64,000 bases of DNA, from positions 48,246-112,245 of the forward strand of contig NZ_JANIBC010000007.1 of assembly GCF_024505085.1 (NCBI RefSeq), given 5' to 3'. Source of the DNA: Parvularcula maris. GTDB taxonomy: Bacteria > Pseudomonadota > Alphaproteobacteria > Caulobacterales > Parvularculaceae. Below the pieces are notes generated by a model, which was given only the letters and a program-made list of their open reading frames with translations, was not told where the DNA came from and ran no database searches. The translations under genes were made by a program, and so were the position numbers. Below are positions 36,917-44,600 of this stretch, piece after piece; positions within the stretch are counted from its first letter, which is position 1, and every line of letters starts with the position of its first letter.

Positions 36917-38389
36917 CTAGTCGAAATGCCCCTTGGCCGTGCCGATGGCCACGTAGAGCCTGCCGATCGGTGAGCGGAGCATCTGCTGCAGTGCCTCGTC
37001 GGAGCGCTTGGGGCCGTCGCCCATCACCGGCGCCAGGAGCTGGTCGAAGTCGGAGAGGAACATCTCCGCCGCTTCGGCCAGGTTCTCGTCCTCGGAGATC
37101 GCCGAGCGAAGCTGCGCCCGCATCTCGATGGGGTCGACAGCCAGAAGCTGGCTCACGAACAGATTGCGCTCACCGCCCTCGAAACGCTGCTGCTCGTCAG
37201 CCGTCGGCATACCGAGGAGCTGCGCTTTGAGCGCCATGGTGAAGCGCTGCATCCGGTCGAGCCTCGCCTCCTCGGGGTGCATCTCCGGCCTCGGCTGGGC
37301 CTGCATCTGCGGAGCAGCAGCAGCGGGCTGCCGCGGCGGCAGGAGGGGCTCGGTCGCATCTTTCTCCACCTTGTCGAGGATGCCCCGCCAGGAGCCGGTG
37401 CCGCCCTTCTTGCTGCCGCGTGCACGGAGCTTCTCGCCCTGCTGGGCTAGGGTGCGGCCCAGACTGTCCGCGCGGCCCTTTTGCTGCTCGATCAGGGAGT
37501 GAAGCTTCTCGCTCTCTTTGAGAAGCTCGGCCTGGGCCTGGCGCAGCGTGTCGGCCCCGCCCTGAAGCTCCCCGGCCAGCCCCTTGGGCGCCTGGCGCAT
37601 CAGCTCGGAGCTCTCCACCATCGCCTCGCGGAGGGAAGCGAACTGCTCGGCGCTCGCCGCCGAGACGGTCTCGAGGCGCTTCATCTGCTCCTCGATCCGA
37701 GGAAGCGAGGCGCTGGCCTCGTCCTCCGCCGCCGTCGAGCGGCGCGACAGGGCCTCGGCGAAGGCGTCGGCCTCGGCGTTCATGCGGGCGGTGGCGTCGA
37801 TCAGCGCCTGGCGCTCTTTCGCAAGGCGTTCCGTTCCCTGATGGGTGCCCTGGCTCATGGTCTCGGCGGCGGCGTCGATGGCCTGGACCTGTGCTCTGAT
37901 CTGCTGCTCGGTCTTGGCGAGCTTGGCGAGGGCCTTGTCCACCTCGCCGCCGAGAAGCGCGAGGTCGGCCTTGACCGCCTCGGAGGTGAGGGGCGGCTCG
38001 ATCCGCTCGGCGGCGCGGCCCAAACGGTCGGCGGTGGCTTCGAGGCGCAAAGCGGCACGCAACATGTAGCCGCCAGCGAGCACCAGAAGCGCGTTGCTCA
38101 TGGCCAGGATGACCACGGCGCCTGAGTATCCAAGCCCGAAGCGCCAGACACCGGTGACCTCGTAATGCGCCAACATCGTGCCGATGGGCCAGGCGACGAA
38201 CCAGATGACGAAGATGGCGGCGGCTAGGGTGCAGGCTAGGCGCCAGACCTTGTTGGGGCTCGGCAGCCAACCGGGAGCGGTGCTGGGGGAGGGAGGCAGG
38301 CGGTCGGCCGCCATGGGGCCTACGCCGGACCGTCCGGGTCCGCCGCCAGCCTGGGCAGGCGAGAACTCTTGCTCGTCGGCACTGACCAT
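36917..38389 (-). CDS. two-TM coiled-coil protein of unknown function
   Basis: 490 aa. A Pro-rich cytoplasmic N-terminus is followed by two membrane helices (about 49-72 and 84-112), a long coiled coil (about 115-325, rich in E, A, L, Q and K), a Pro/Gln-rich linker, and a helical C-terminal domain (about 370-490) ending LRSPIGRLYVAIGTAKGHFD. I do not recognise a family. The layout (two helices then a coiled coil) recalls polarity or division scaffolds such as TipN of Caulobacter, but I see no clear sequence match. The gene is convergent with the mla operon (7-bp gap) and divergent from the holin-like gene, with a CtrA-type box in between. Confidence 0.7.
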   Translation of the reverse strand: MVSADEQEFSPAQAGGGPGRSGVGPMAADRLPPSPSTAPGWLPSPNKVWRLACTLAAAIFVIWFVAWPIGTMLAHYEVTGVWRFGLGYSGAVVILAMSNALLVLAGGYMLRAALRLEATADRLGRAAERIEPPLTSEAVKADLALLGGEVDKALAKLAKTEQQIRAQVQAIDAAAETMSQGTHQGTERLAKERQALIDATARMNAEADAFAEALSRRSTAAEDEASASLPRIEEQMKRLETVSAASAEQFASLREAMVESSELMRQAPKGLAGELQGGADTLRQAQAELLKESEKLHSLIEQQKGRADSLGRTLAQQGEKLRARGSKKGGTGSWRGILDKVEKDATEPLLPPRQPAAAAPQMQAQPRPEMHPEEARLDRMQRFTMALKAQLLGMPTADEQQRFEGGERNLFVSQLLAVDPIEMRAQLRSAISEDENLAEAAEMFLSDFDQLLAPVMGDGPKRSDEALQQMLRSPIGRLYVAIGTAKGHFD

Positions 38390-38458
38390 AAAACCTCAGG
38401 CGGACGCCCCGGCCGAGGTGCCCGCATTTCGCGCATCCTAGCTTTGGGTCGGCCCTGG

Positions 38459-38473
38459 TTAATGAGGGGTTAA
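38459..38473. promoter_or_regulatory. CtrA-type binding box between two divergent genes
   Basis: TTAA (38459-38462), seven bases, TTAA (38470-38473) followed by C: the full TTAA-N7-TTAAC consensus. It lies 70 bp upstream of the coiled-coil gene (minus) and 52 bp upstream of the holin-like gene (plus), so either or both could be controlled. Confidence 0.6.
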
Positions 38474-38524
38474 CGCTAAGGAAGGGTTATCCCCGCAGGG
38501 GCATGGTGCTTCTAGGGTCTCGCC

Positions 38525-39070
38525 ATGACATCTGCTTCACCGAACCGCCTGAAAGACATCGTGCGTGATCACGCACCCTCCATCGCCCAAGCCTTGGGTG
38601 GCCCCTTTGCCGGGGCGGCGGTGCGGCTCTTGAGCCGCGCTGTGCTGGGGAAGGAAGAGGGGAGCGAAGAGGAACTGGCGGCAGCCCTCGGCGCGGCGGA
38701 TCCGGCACTTGCTGCGAAGGTGCACGAGGCGGGCCTCGCCTTCGACCGCGCCGTCCTCGAGCTGTCCTTGAAGTCCGAGGAGGTGGCCGCCTCCGACCGG
38801 GCCGATGCCAGGGCGAGGGAGATCGCCCTTCGCGACCGCATCCCCGGCTTCCTGGGAGCGGTGGTGCTGACGGGCTTCTTCTGCGTGCTTGGCATGATGC
38901 TGATCAGCGAGATACCCGAAGGAGCGGAGACCGAGTTCTCCATCATGCTCGGCGCGCTTTCGACCATGGCGGCGGCGGTGATGAACTACTATTTCGGCTC
39001 CTCCGCCTCGAGCCGCGAGAAGACGCATCTCTTGAGCGCAGGCTTGCCGGGGAGGGGCGCCCGGCGCTAG
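38525..39070 (+). CDS. GTA-type holin family membrane protein
   Basis: 181 aa with a charged N-terminal half (about 1-105) and two membrane helices (about 112-133 and 140-158) ending in MNYYFGSSASSREK. That end and the overall form fit the 3TM holin family found in gene transfer agents and phages of alphaproteobacteria. Holins form lesions that let a lysozyme reach the wall. No endolysin is adjacent; the membrane lysozyme at 10003 is 28 kb away. The CtrA-type box 52 bp upstream fits CtrA control of GTA lysis genes known in Rhodobacter. The functional link is inference. Confidence 0.75.
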   Translation: MTSASPNRLKDIVRDHAPSIAQALGGPFAGAAVRLLSRAVLGKEEGSEEELAAALGAADPALAAKVHEAGLAFDRAVLELSLKSEEVAASDRADARAREIALRDRIPGFLGAVVLTGFFCVLGMMLISEIPEGAETEFSIMLGALSTMAAAVMNYYFGSSASSREKTHLLSAGLPGRGARR

Positions 39071-39079
39071 CGCTGCCCC

Positions 39080-40036
39080 ATGGGCAGGATGTGCGACATC
39101 GCGGTGATCGGTGCGGGGGTGATCGGCTCCGCTATCGCCTATCGGCTGGCCCGGAGCGGGCGCGACGTCGTCCTGATCGGCGACGGCAAGGACGGCGCCA
39201 GCGCCGCCGCGGCGGGGATGCTCTGCCCCAGCTTCGAGCTGAGCCACGACGCTGGCAAGCCGGTGCTGGCCGACCTTCTCGCGCGCTCGAACGAAGCCTG
39301 GTCCGCCTTTGCCGAAGAGCTCTCGGACGATCCCTATGCGGAGTTCGGCTACCATCGGCGGGGCGCCTACGGCATCGGCTACCACGCCCGCCCGCCCGGC
39401 GCCGTGCCTGTGGATGAGGGGGCGCTGCCGGACTTCTCCGCACCGCCCTCCTTCTTCGTGCCGGGCGAAGGGGCGGTGGAGCCCCTACGCCTCATCGCCG
39501 TCCTTCGAGATAGGCTAACGATCTCGGGGGGCAGCATCGTCCACGGCCACGCGGCGGTAGACGGACGGACCATCATGGTCGGTACAGAGACGATCAAAGC
39601 TGGCAGCATCGTCCTGGCCACCGGCACAGCCCCTGATCTCGGAGCCGAGGGCATGATGGGCGTGGAAGGGGAGGCCTTCCTCGTCCGGCTGCCCGACCCC
39701 TCGATCGTTCCCACCGTCGTCCGTTCGCCTACGGCCTATGTCGTGCCGAGGGCGGACGGCACCCTCTATATCGGCGCGACGGAGAACTGGCCCGGCGCGA
39801 TCCCGCAGGCCCGCGAGGAGCTGTGGCGCGATGCCCTAAGGCTGATACCGCATCTCGGGAGCGCTGACGTCCTCGGCCACTTCAAGGGGCTTCGTCCCTT
39901 CATCAGCCGGGACGGACCCCTCGTCGCGCGCGATGGTGAACGGCCCCACCTGATCCGCGCCCAGGGGCACTACCGCAACGGGGTCCTCTTCGCCCCCCTG
40001 ACTGCCCAGACGGTCGAGCACCTTCTCCGAGGATAG
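39080..40036 (+). CDS. glycine oxidase-type FAD-dependent oxidoreductase (ThiO-like)
   Basis: 318-aa DAO-family enzyme that may oxidise glycine to the imine for thiamine thiazole synthesis, or another amino acid. The FAD motif DIAVIGAGVIGSAIAYRLA (about 6-24) is intact. The C-terminus GLRPFISRDGPLVA and HYRNGVLFAPLTAQTV is typical of ThiO. No other thi gene is in the window, so the precise substrate is not established. It starts ATG 39080; ATG 39089 is also possible. Its last 201 bases overlap, on the other strand, the 3' end of the EAL-like gene. Confidence 0.82.
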   Translation: MGRMCDIAVIGAGVIGSAIAYRLARSGRDVVLIGDGKDGASAAAAGMLCPSFELSHDAGKPVLADLLARSNEAWSAFAEELSDDPYAEFGYHRRGAYGIGYHARPPGAVPVDEGALPDFSAPPSFFVPGEGAVEPLRLIAVLRDRLTISGGSIVHGHAAVDGRTIMVGTETIKAGSIVLATGTAPDLGAEGMMGVEGEAFLVRLPDPSIVPTVVRSPTAYVVPRADGTLYIGATENWPGAIPQAREELWRDALRLIPHLGSADVLGHFKGLRPFISRDGPLVARDGERPHLIRAQGHYRNGVLFAPLTAQTVEHLLRG

Positions 40037-41614
40037 GCCCTGACGGTCGACGATCATGCGGTGGTAGGCCCGCTTCCAAGGCTTGGGCCAGAAATGGGTG
40101 ACCTTGAGCTTGTACCTCCGTGTCAGGAAGTTCTTCTTCGCCTCGGCAGGACGCAGGCGGGCGGCGAGCGAAGAGATCTCGTCGGCCACGGGGGAGAAGT
40201 CCGTGTTCTCCTTGGCCCGTTTCAGCTCTTCAGGATCGAGGGTAGGCAGGGCCGCGACGCGCTGGTCGAGCTCGTCCGCCTTGATGTCCTCGATGCTGCG
40301 CTCTTCCTCGTCGGGAAGCTCGCTGCCGCGCATGGCGACGTCGGAGGGAAGGGCGGTCAGCACCTCGGTAATGGCCTGCGCCACCGCCGGTTCCTGGGAC
40401 AGGGCGCGGGCCTGCTCGAAGGTGGGCTCGACCACCATGATCGATTCGGGCAGCTCCCGCGGCTTGGGCCGGCGAAGCGGGCTCTTGCCGTAGCCCAAGG
40501 AGGCGGAGGCGAGGTCGGGGCGCATCAGAAGACCGGCGCGGCTCGCTTTGGACATCGTTGCCTCTTCCTTCTCAGCCGCGGGATCTTGCGGGTAGAAATG
40601 TTTGACCAGGGGCTGGCCTTCGAGCGATTCGGCGAGTTCGGCCTGCATGGCCCTCGCGCCGCCCTTGGGGACGACGATCTCGCTGCCGGGCGATCCGTGA
40701 CCCGTGGCGCGCTTGAACGCCTCGGCCTGGGCACGCAGGCGCAGGTTGCGGAAATCCTCCGAGCGCGGCTTGGGCAGGACGGGCATGTCTCGGCCACTGA
40801 GCTCGCCGCCAAGACCCAGGATAGGCGCGGCCGCTGCGATCACCGTCGGGGTGATCTCGCGGATGGGAAGCGCCGCAGACAGAACATTGGCCTGGATATG
40901 GTGGAAACCGAGGGTCCTGAGAGCGAGGCAGGCGGCCTCGTCCTCGGCGCCGATGGCCGAGACCACGGCGTTCTTGCTGGCGGCGAGGCCGATCAGATCG
41001 GACGTGTCCTGAAGGCTCGCCACGTGGTTCTGGCGAGCGGCCCGGAGCAGCCCGCGGCCGCCGGTCTTGATCTCGTCGAAGGGCGCGAGGGAGAAGACAT
41101 CCGCCGCCTCGGAGGCACGGCCCATCATCTCGGCAGCGAGGCGTACGCCGATGTTCTTGAGCTGCCGCAGGGTCGCGGCGGTATCGGCGGCGTCGGAGAG
41201 GCGGATCGGGCACTCGAAGGTGACCGCCTCGGGGGCGAGCCCCGCATCCTTCAGCACCGCGCGCACCGTGGCGGGGAGGTCCCGGTCCAGCATGTCGGCT
41301 GCCGAGAGGTTGATCGAAAGCCCCGCATTGCGGGCAAAGTCCCAAGTGACGAACTCGGCGACCGCGCGCTCGAGGATGCGGCGGGTGAGGGCGGAGAGCT
41401 TGTCCTCCTGCTCGAAGGCCGGAAGGAAGACGGCCGGAAGCATTGTGCCGAAGCGGGGATGCTCCCACCGGCAGAGGGCCTCGATCCGGTGCAGCGAGCC
41501 GTCGGAGAGGTGGTAGATCGGCTGGTAGAGCAGGCGGATCTGGGCCGAGTCTATCAGGGCCTCGTCCATATCCTGCCGCGTCAGTGTCAGCGCCCGAGCG
41601 CCCATACCAGCCAT
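39836..41614 (-). CDS. degenerate EAL-domain protein
   Basis: 592 aa. An EAL-type fold (about 20-260) keeps the motif IEALCRWEHP and Asn in INLSAAD. Most metal and catalytic residues of c-di-GMP phosphodiesterases are lost. DDFGTG reads AEMMGR; the KID segment reads KTGG; ELTE reads ECPI; AEGVE reads AIGAE. A c-di-GMP receptor or scaffold role is more likely than catalysis (inference). The C-terminal 330 residues are of unknown type. The basic tract FLTRRYKLKVTHFWPKPWK precedes an acidic tail whose codons run antisense into thiO by 201 bp. ATG 41614 is chosen; TTG 41620 and ATG 41605 are possible. Confidence 0.8.
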   Translation of the reverse strand: MAGMGARALTLTRQDMDEALIDSAQIRLLYQPIYHLSDGSLHRIEALCRWEHPRFGTMLPAVFLPAFEQEDKLSALTRRILERAVAEFVTWDFARNAGLSINLSAADMLDRDLPATVRAVLKDAGLAPEAVTFECPIRLSDAADTAATLRQLKNIGVRLAAEMMGRASEAADVFSLAPFDEIKTGGRGLLRAARQNHVASLQDTSDLIGLAASKNAVVSAIGAEDEAACLALRTLGFHHIQANVLSAALPIREITPTVIAAAAPILGLGGELSGRDMPVLPKPRSEDFRNLRLRAQAEAFKRATGHGSPGSEIVVPKGGARAMQAELAESLEGQPLVKHFYPQDPAAEKEEATMSKASRAGLLMRPDLASASLGYGKSPLRRPKPRELPESIMVVEPTFEQARALSQEPAVAQAITEVLTALPSDVAMRGSELPDEEERSIEDIKADELDQRVAALPTLDPEELKRAKENTDFSPVADEISSLAARLRPAEAKKNFLTRRYKLKVTHFWPKPWKRAYHRMIVDRQGLSSEKVLDRLGSQGGEEDPVAVVPLGADQVGPFTIARDEGSVPADEGTKPLEVAEDVSAPEMRYQP

Positions 41615-41670
41615 CCTCAAATGGGTGCCCCGAGGGGCCTCTCTCAGGATGGAGGTCTGACGGGTAAGGG

Positions 41671-41684
41671 TTAATGGCGATTAA
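41671..41684. promoter_or_regulatory. imperfect CtrA-like box upstream of the EAL-like gene
   Basis: TTAA (41671-41674) and TTAA (41681-41684) with a six-base spacer instead of the consensus seven, about 57 bp upstream of the EAL-like start. It may be a weak site or chance. Confidence 0.3.
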
Positions 41685-41746
41685 AGAGGGTGCAGAAGGG
41701 GTAAAAGCGGGGTTGAGAGATGGTGAAGGTCGGAGCCAGACCCCTC

Positions 41747-41864
41747 GTCATCCCGGACTTGATCCGGGACCCATGGACCGAATGGAAACAACAGCTCCAA
41801 CGGACCGAACCGATTGCACAAACCCGTCCATGGGTCCCGGATAGCCTTCGGCTTCCGGGATGAC
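41747..41864. repeat. palindromic intergenic repeat A, copy 5
   Basis: 118 bp bounded by GTCATCCCGG and CCGGGATGAC; very similar to A4, including CTTGATCCGGGACCCATGG on the left and CCATGGGTCCCGG on the right. It is one of only two copies that lie between genes on the same strand (nadK upstream of the EAL-like gene). Confidence 0.85.
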
Positions 41865-41876
41865 GGCAACAGGCCC

Positions 41877-42662
41877 TCAGTCCTCGAACTGCTCCCGCAA
41901 GATGCGCTCCTCAAGCCCCGTGCCGTGGTCGAAGAGGAGGGTCATGCGCTTCTTCTCCTCGATCCTTACGGTGACGTCCGTGACGTTGCGCACCTCGACG
42001 TTGTCCGCCGTCGCCGCGCAGCTCCGGAAGTCCGGGTCCTGCACGTGGAAGGTGACCTCGGCGTCGTAGGGGAGGAGGGCGCCGCGCCAGCGCCGTGGCC
42101 TGAAGGCGCTGATCGGGGTGAGGGCCAGGAGGTTGGCGTTGATCGGCAGGATCGGTCCGTGCGCCGACAGGTTGTAGGCCGTGGACCCTGCAGGGGTGGA
42201 GAGCAGCACGCCGTCGCAGATGAGCTGCCCCATCCGGGTCTCGCCGTTCACCTTGATGGCGATCCTCGCCGTCTGCCGGGTCTGACGGATCAGCGAGACC
42301 TCGTTGATGGCCATGGCCTCGTGGGTCTGGCCCTTCATGTCGGTGGCCCGCATGAGGAGGGGGTTGATCACCGCCCGGTCGGCCATGCCGATCCGCTGGG
42401 GCAGGCTCGCCACCTCGCCGAGGGGGTTCATCAGGAAGCCCACCGTGCCGCAGTTGATGCCGTAGACGGGCTTCGAGTGCTCCATGCTGTCGCGCAGAAC
42501 CTCTAGCATCGTGCCGTCGCCGCCCAGCGCCACGATGTAGCGCGCGTCCTCCGGCTCGCTCTGCCCAAAGGCCTCGGTGAGGGAGGCGAGGGCCGACTGC
42601 GCCTCGGGGCGGTCATTGGCGATGAAGGCGATCTCGCCCGGCTTCGGTGGGTCACGGCGCAT
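41877..42662 (-). CDS. nadK: NAD kinase
   Basis: 261-aa enzyme that makes NADP from NAD and ATP or polyphosphate. The GGDGT motif (ALGGDGTMLEVLR, about 45-57) and the second signature NLSAHGPIL with the preceding CDGVLLSTPAGSTAY are intact. The length is slightly shorter than in E. coli, as usual for the alphaproteobacterial form. It starts with ATG and is divergent from proC. Confidence 0.95.
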   Translation of the reverse strand: MRRDPPKPGEIAFIANDRPEAQSALASLTEAFGQSEPEDARYIVALGGDGTMLEVLRDSMEHSKPVYGINCGTVGFLMNPLGEVASLPQRIGMADRAVINPLLMRATDMKGQTHEAMAINEVSLIRQTRQTARIAIKVNGETRMGQLICDGVLLSTPAGSTAYNLSAHGPILPINANLLALTPISAFRPRRWRGALLPYDAEVTFHVQDPDFRSCAATADNVEVRNVTDVTVRIEEKKRMTLLFDHGTGLEERILREQFED

Positions 42663-42754
42663 AGGATGAGCCTTATCGGTGTTGGCGCGCGGGTCAAACG
42701 GGGGATCACAGGGAGGGGTCTGGTCCTAACCCGTGAGCCTGCTACGGGGGCGCG

Positions 42755-43576
42755 ATGACGAGACCTTTGAAACTGATCCAGATCGGCGCCGGCTCCATGG
42801 GCGGCGCGCTTCTCAAAGCCTGGGCCGAGGGCGACCTCCTCGATAAGGAGGGCTCCACGGTGGTGGATCCGAGGCCGAGCGTCGAGACCGAGACCCTCTG
42901 CCAGGACAGCGGCATCGCCCTCAACCCCTCCGCCGATCACGCCTACGATGTCTGCGTGCTGGCGGTGAAGCCGCAGCAGTTCCCTAGCGTCCTGCCGCAG
43001 CTCTCCTGGCCCTCCTTCGGCGAGACGCTGTTCGTGTCGATCGCGGCGGGGACCACGGCCGACGAGATCGCCATGCTGCTCAAAAATCAGGCCGACAGCC
43101 CAAGGGTTCTCCGCGTCATGCCGACCCTGCCCGCCAAGGTCCGCCGGGGGGTCAGTCTCCTCGCCAGAAACCCCGCGCTCTCCGCCGAGGACGAACAGAT
43201 CGGCGAGGCGATGATGCGCGCCGCTGGCGAGGTGCACTGGTGCGCCGACGAGGAGGAGCTCGACCGCCTGATGGGCGTGACGGGCTGTGCCCCGGCCTTC
43301 TTCCTCCGCGCGGTGGAAGGTCTGGCGAAAGCTGCCGAAGAGGAGGGGACCTCCCCCGAAGCGGCGTTGGCCATGGCGAAGGAGACCTTTCTCGGCACCG
43401 CCGCTCTTCTCGACGCGGACGGCAGGAGCCCCTCGGCCCTCCGCGAGGCAGTGACCAGCCCCGGCGGCACCACGGCGGCGGGGCTCGCCTCCTTGGAGGA
43501 GGACGGCTTCGCCCAGAGCCTTCCCAAGGCGGTGCGGGCGGCCTACCGAAGGGCCAAAGAGCTGGCGGGCGCGTGA
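42755..43576 (+). CDS. proC: pyrroline-5-carboxylate reductase
   Basis: 273-aa enzyme for the last step of proline synthesis. The N-terminal LKLIQIGAGSMGGALLKAW is the NADPH-binding loop. The C-terminal LREAVTSPGGTTAAGLASLEEDGF is the family signature. The length is normal. The next gene starts 44 bases later on the same strand and may be co-transcribed. Confidence 0.95.
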   Translation: MTRPLKLIQIGAGSMGGALLKAWAEGDLLDKEGSTVVDPRPSVETETLCQDSGIALNPSADHAYDVCVLAVKPQQFPSVLPQLSWPSFGETLFVSIAAGTTADEIAMLLKNQADSPRVLRVMPTLPAKVRRGVSLLARNPALSAEDEQIGEAMMRAAGEVHWCADEEELDRLMGVTGCAPAFFLRAVEGLAKAAEEEGTSPEAALAMAKETFLGTAALLDADGRSPSALREAVTSPGGTTAAGLASLEEDGFAQSLPKAVRAAYRRAKELAGA

Positions 43577-43620
43577 AAAGGCTGGCGGCTCGCGGCGAGC
43601 CTCTTTAAGGACGCTGTTCG

Positions 43621-44247
43621 ATGACCGGCATGATCGTCACTGCGCGTCACGGGCGCCCCAATGTTGACCGCAGCGTGAAGATCACGGCGCGGGAGTACGG
43701 CTTCTGGTGGGCGAACTACGACAAGACCGGCCTCGCCCCCGATCAGGAGCCGCCCCAGAGCCTCATCGACATCGCCTCCGAGGCGGAAGTGGTCCTCTGC
43801 TCGACCATGCCGCGCGCCATCGAGACCGCCGATGCCGTCACCGACGGCGCCCGCATCATCCCGCGCGATGCGCTGTTCGTCGAGGCGCCCCTGCCGCCGC
43901 CGCCTTTCTTCCCCGACTTCATCCGCCTGACCCCCACCACCTGGGGGGTCATCAGCCGCACCTTCTGGTTCATGGGCTACGCGCCCAAGGGCACGGAGAG
44001 CCATTTCCGCGCCCAGCGCCGGGTGCGACGGATCATCAAGCGTCTGGAGCAGGAGGTGATGGCGGCGGAGGGCGACGTTCTTCTCTGCGCCCACGGCTAT
44101 CTCAACTGGATGATCCACAACGTGCTGACCCGCAAAGGATGGCAGCTCGTCGAGCACAAGGGCGGCAACGACTACTGGTCCCACCGTGCCTACCGCCGCA
44201 AGACCAAGGGCCGCGCCGAACCCGTAGGAAAACTGGCCACCGAATGA
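43621..44247 (+). CDS. histidine phosphatase superfamily protein
   Basis: 208-aa phosphoglycerate-mutase-like phosphatase. The RHG motif is VTARHGRPN (about 6-14) with the phospho-accepting His. The second conserved His is in [10 protein letters not shown] and the Arg in STMPRAIET. The substrate is unknown. It overlaps xseB by four bases (ATGA). Confidence 0.88.
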   Translation: MTGMIVTARHGRPNVDRSVKITAREYGFWWANYDKTGLAPDQEPPQSLIDIASEAEVVLCSTMPRAIETADAVTDGARIIPRDALFVEAPLPPPPFFPDFIRLTPTTWGVISRTFWFMGYAPKGTESHFRAQRRVRRIIKRLEQEVMAAEGDVLLCAHGYLNWMIHNVLTRKGWQLVEHKGGNDYWSHRAYRRKTKGRAEPVGKLATE

Positions 44248-44489
44248 CCAACAAGAACCACGCCGACGTCGCCAAGCTGTCCTTCGAGGACGCCCTCAAG
44301 GAGCTGGAGCAGATCATCTCCAAGCTCGAAGGCGGCGATGTTCCCCTCGAGCAGTCCATCGACCTCTATGAGCGCGGCGCCGCCCTGCGCAGCCATTGCG
44401 AGAAGACCCTCGGCGCCGCACGAGAGCGCATCGAGAAGATCGTCGAGACCAAGGACGGCGTCACCACCGAGCCCGCCAGTTTCGATTGA
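44244..44489 (+). CDS. xseB: exodeoxyribonuclease VII small subunit
   Basis: 81 aa, normal for XseB. It contains [20 protein letters not shown] (about 13-32) and [12 protein letters not shown], both hallmarks. The large subunit XseA is not in the window. The start is the ATG overlapping the phosphatase stop. The arrangement in front of dxs is common in proteobacteria. Confidence 0.96.
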   Translation: MTNKNHADVAKLSFEDALKELEQIISKLEGGDVPLEQSIDLYERGAALRSHCEKTLGAARERIEKIVETKDGVTTEPASFD

Positions 44490-44600
44490 CGTAGCACGGT
44501 CACACTTGCTCGAACTTTCGCAGAAGCCGCCGTGTTGCAGCGTTAGCCCGCGGTTCATGTAGCTTGCGATAAGGTGTCGAACGTCTTAGCTCTAGCCGCT

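Noticed and set aside
40061..41674. 537-codon plus-strand frame over the EAL-like gene
   Set aside because: Considered because the EAL-like protein is degenerate, but the minus frame has clear EAL homology and the plus frame has none.
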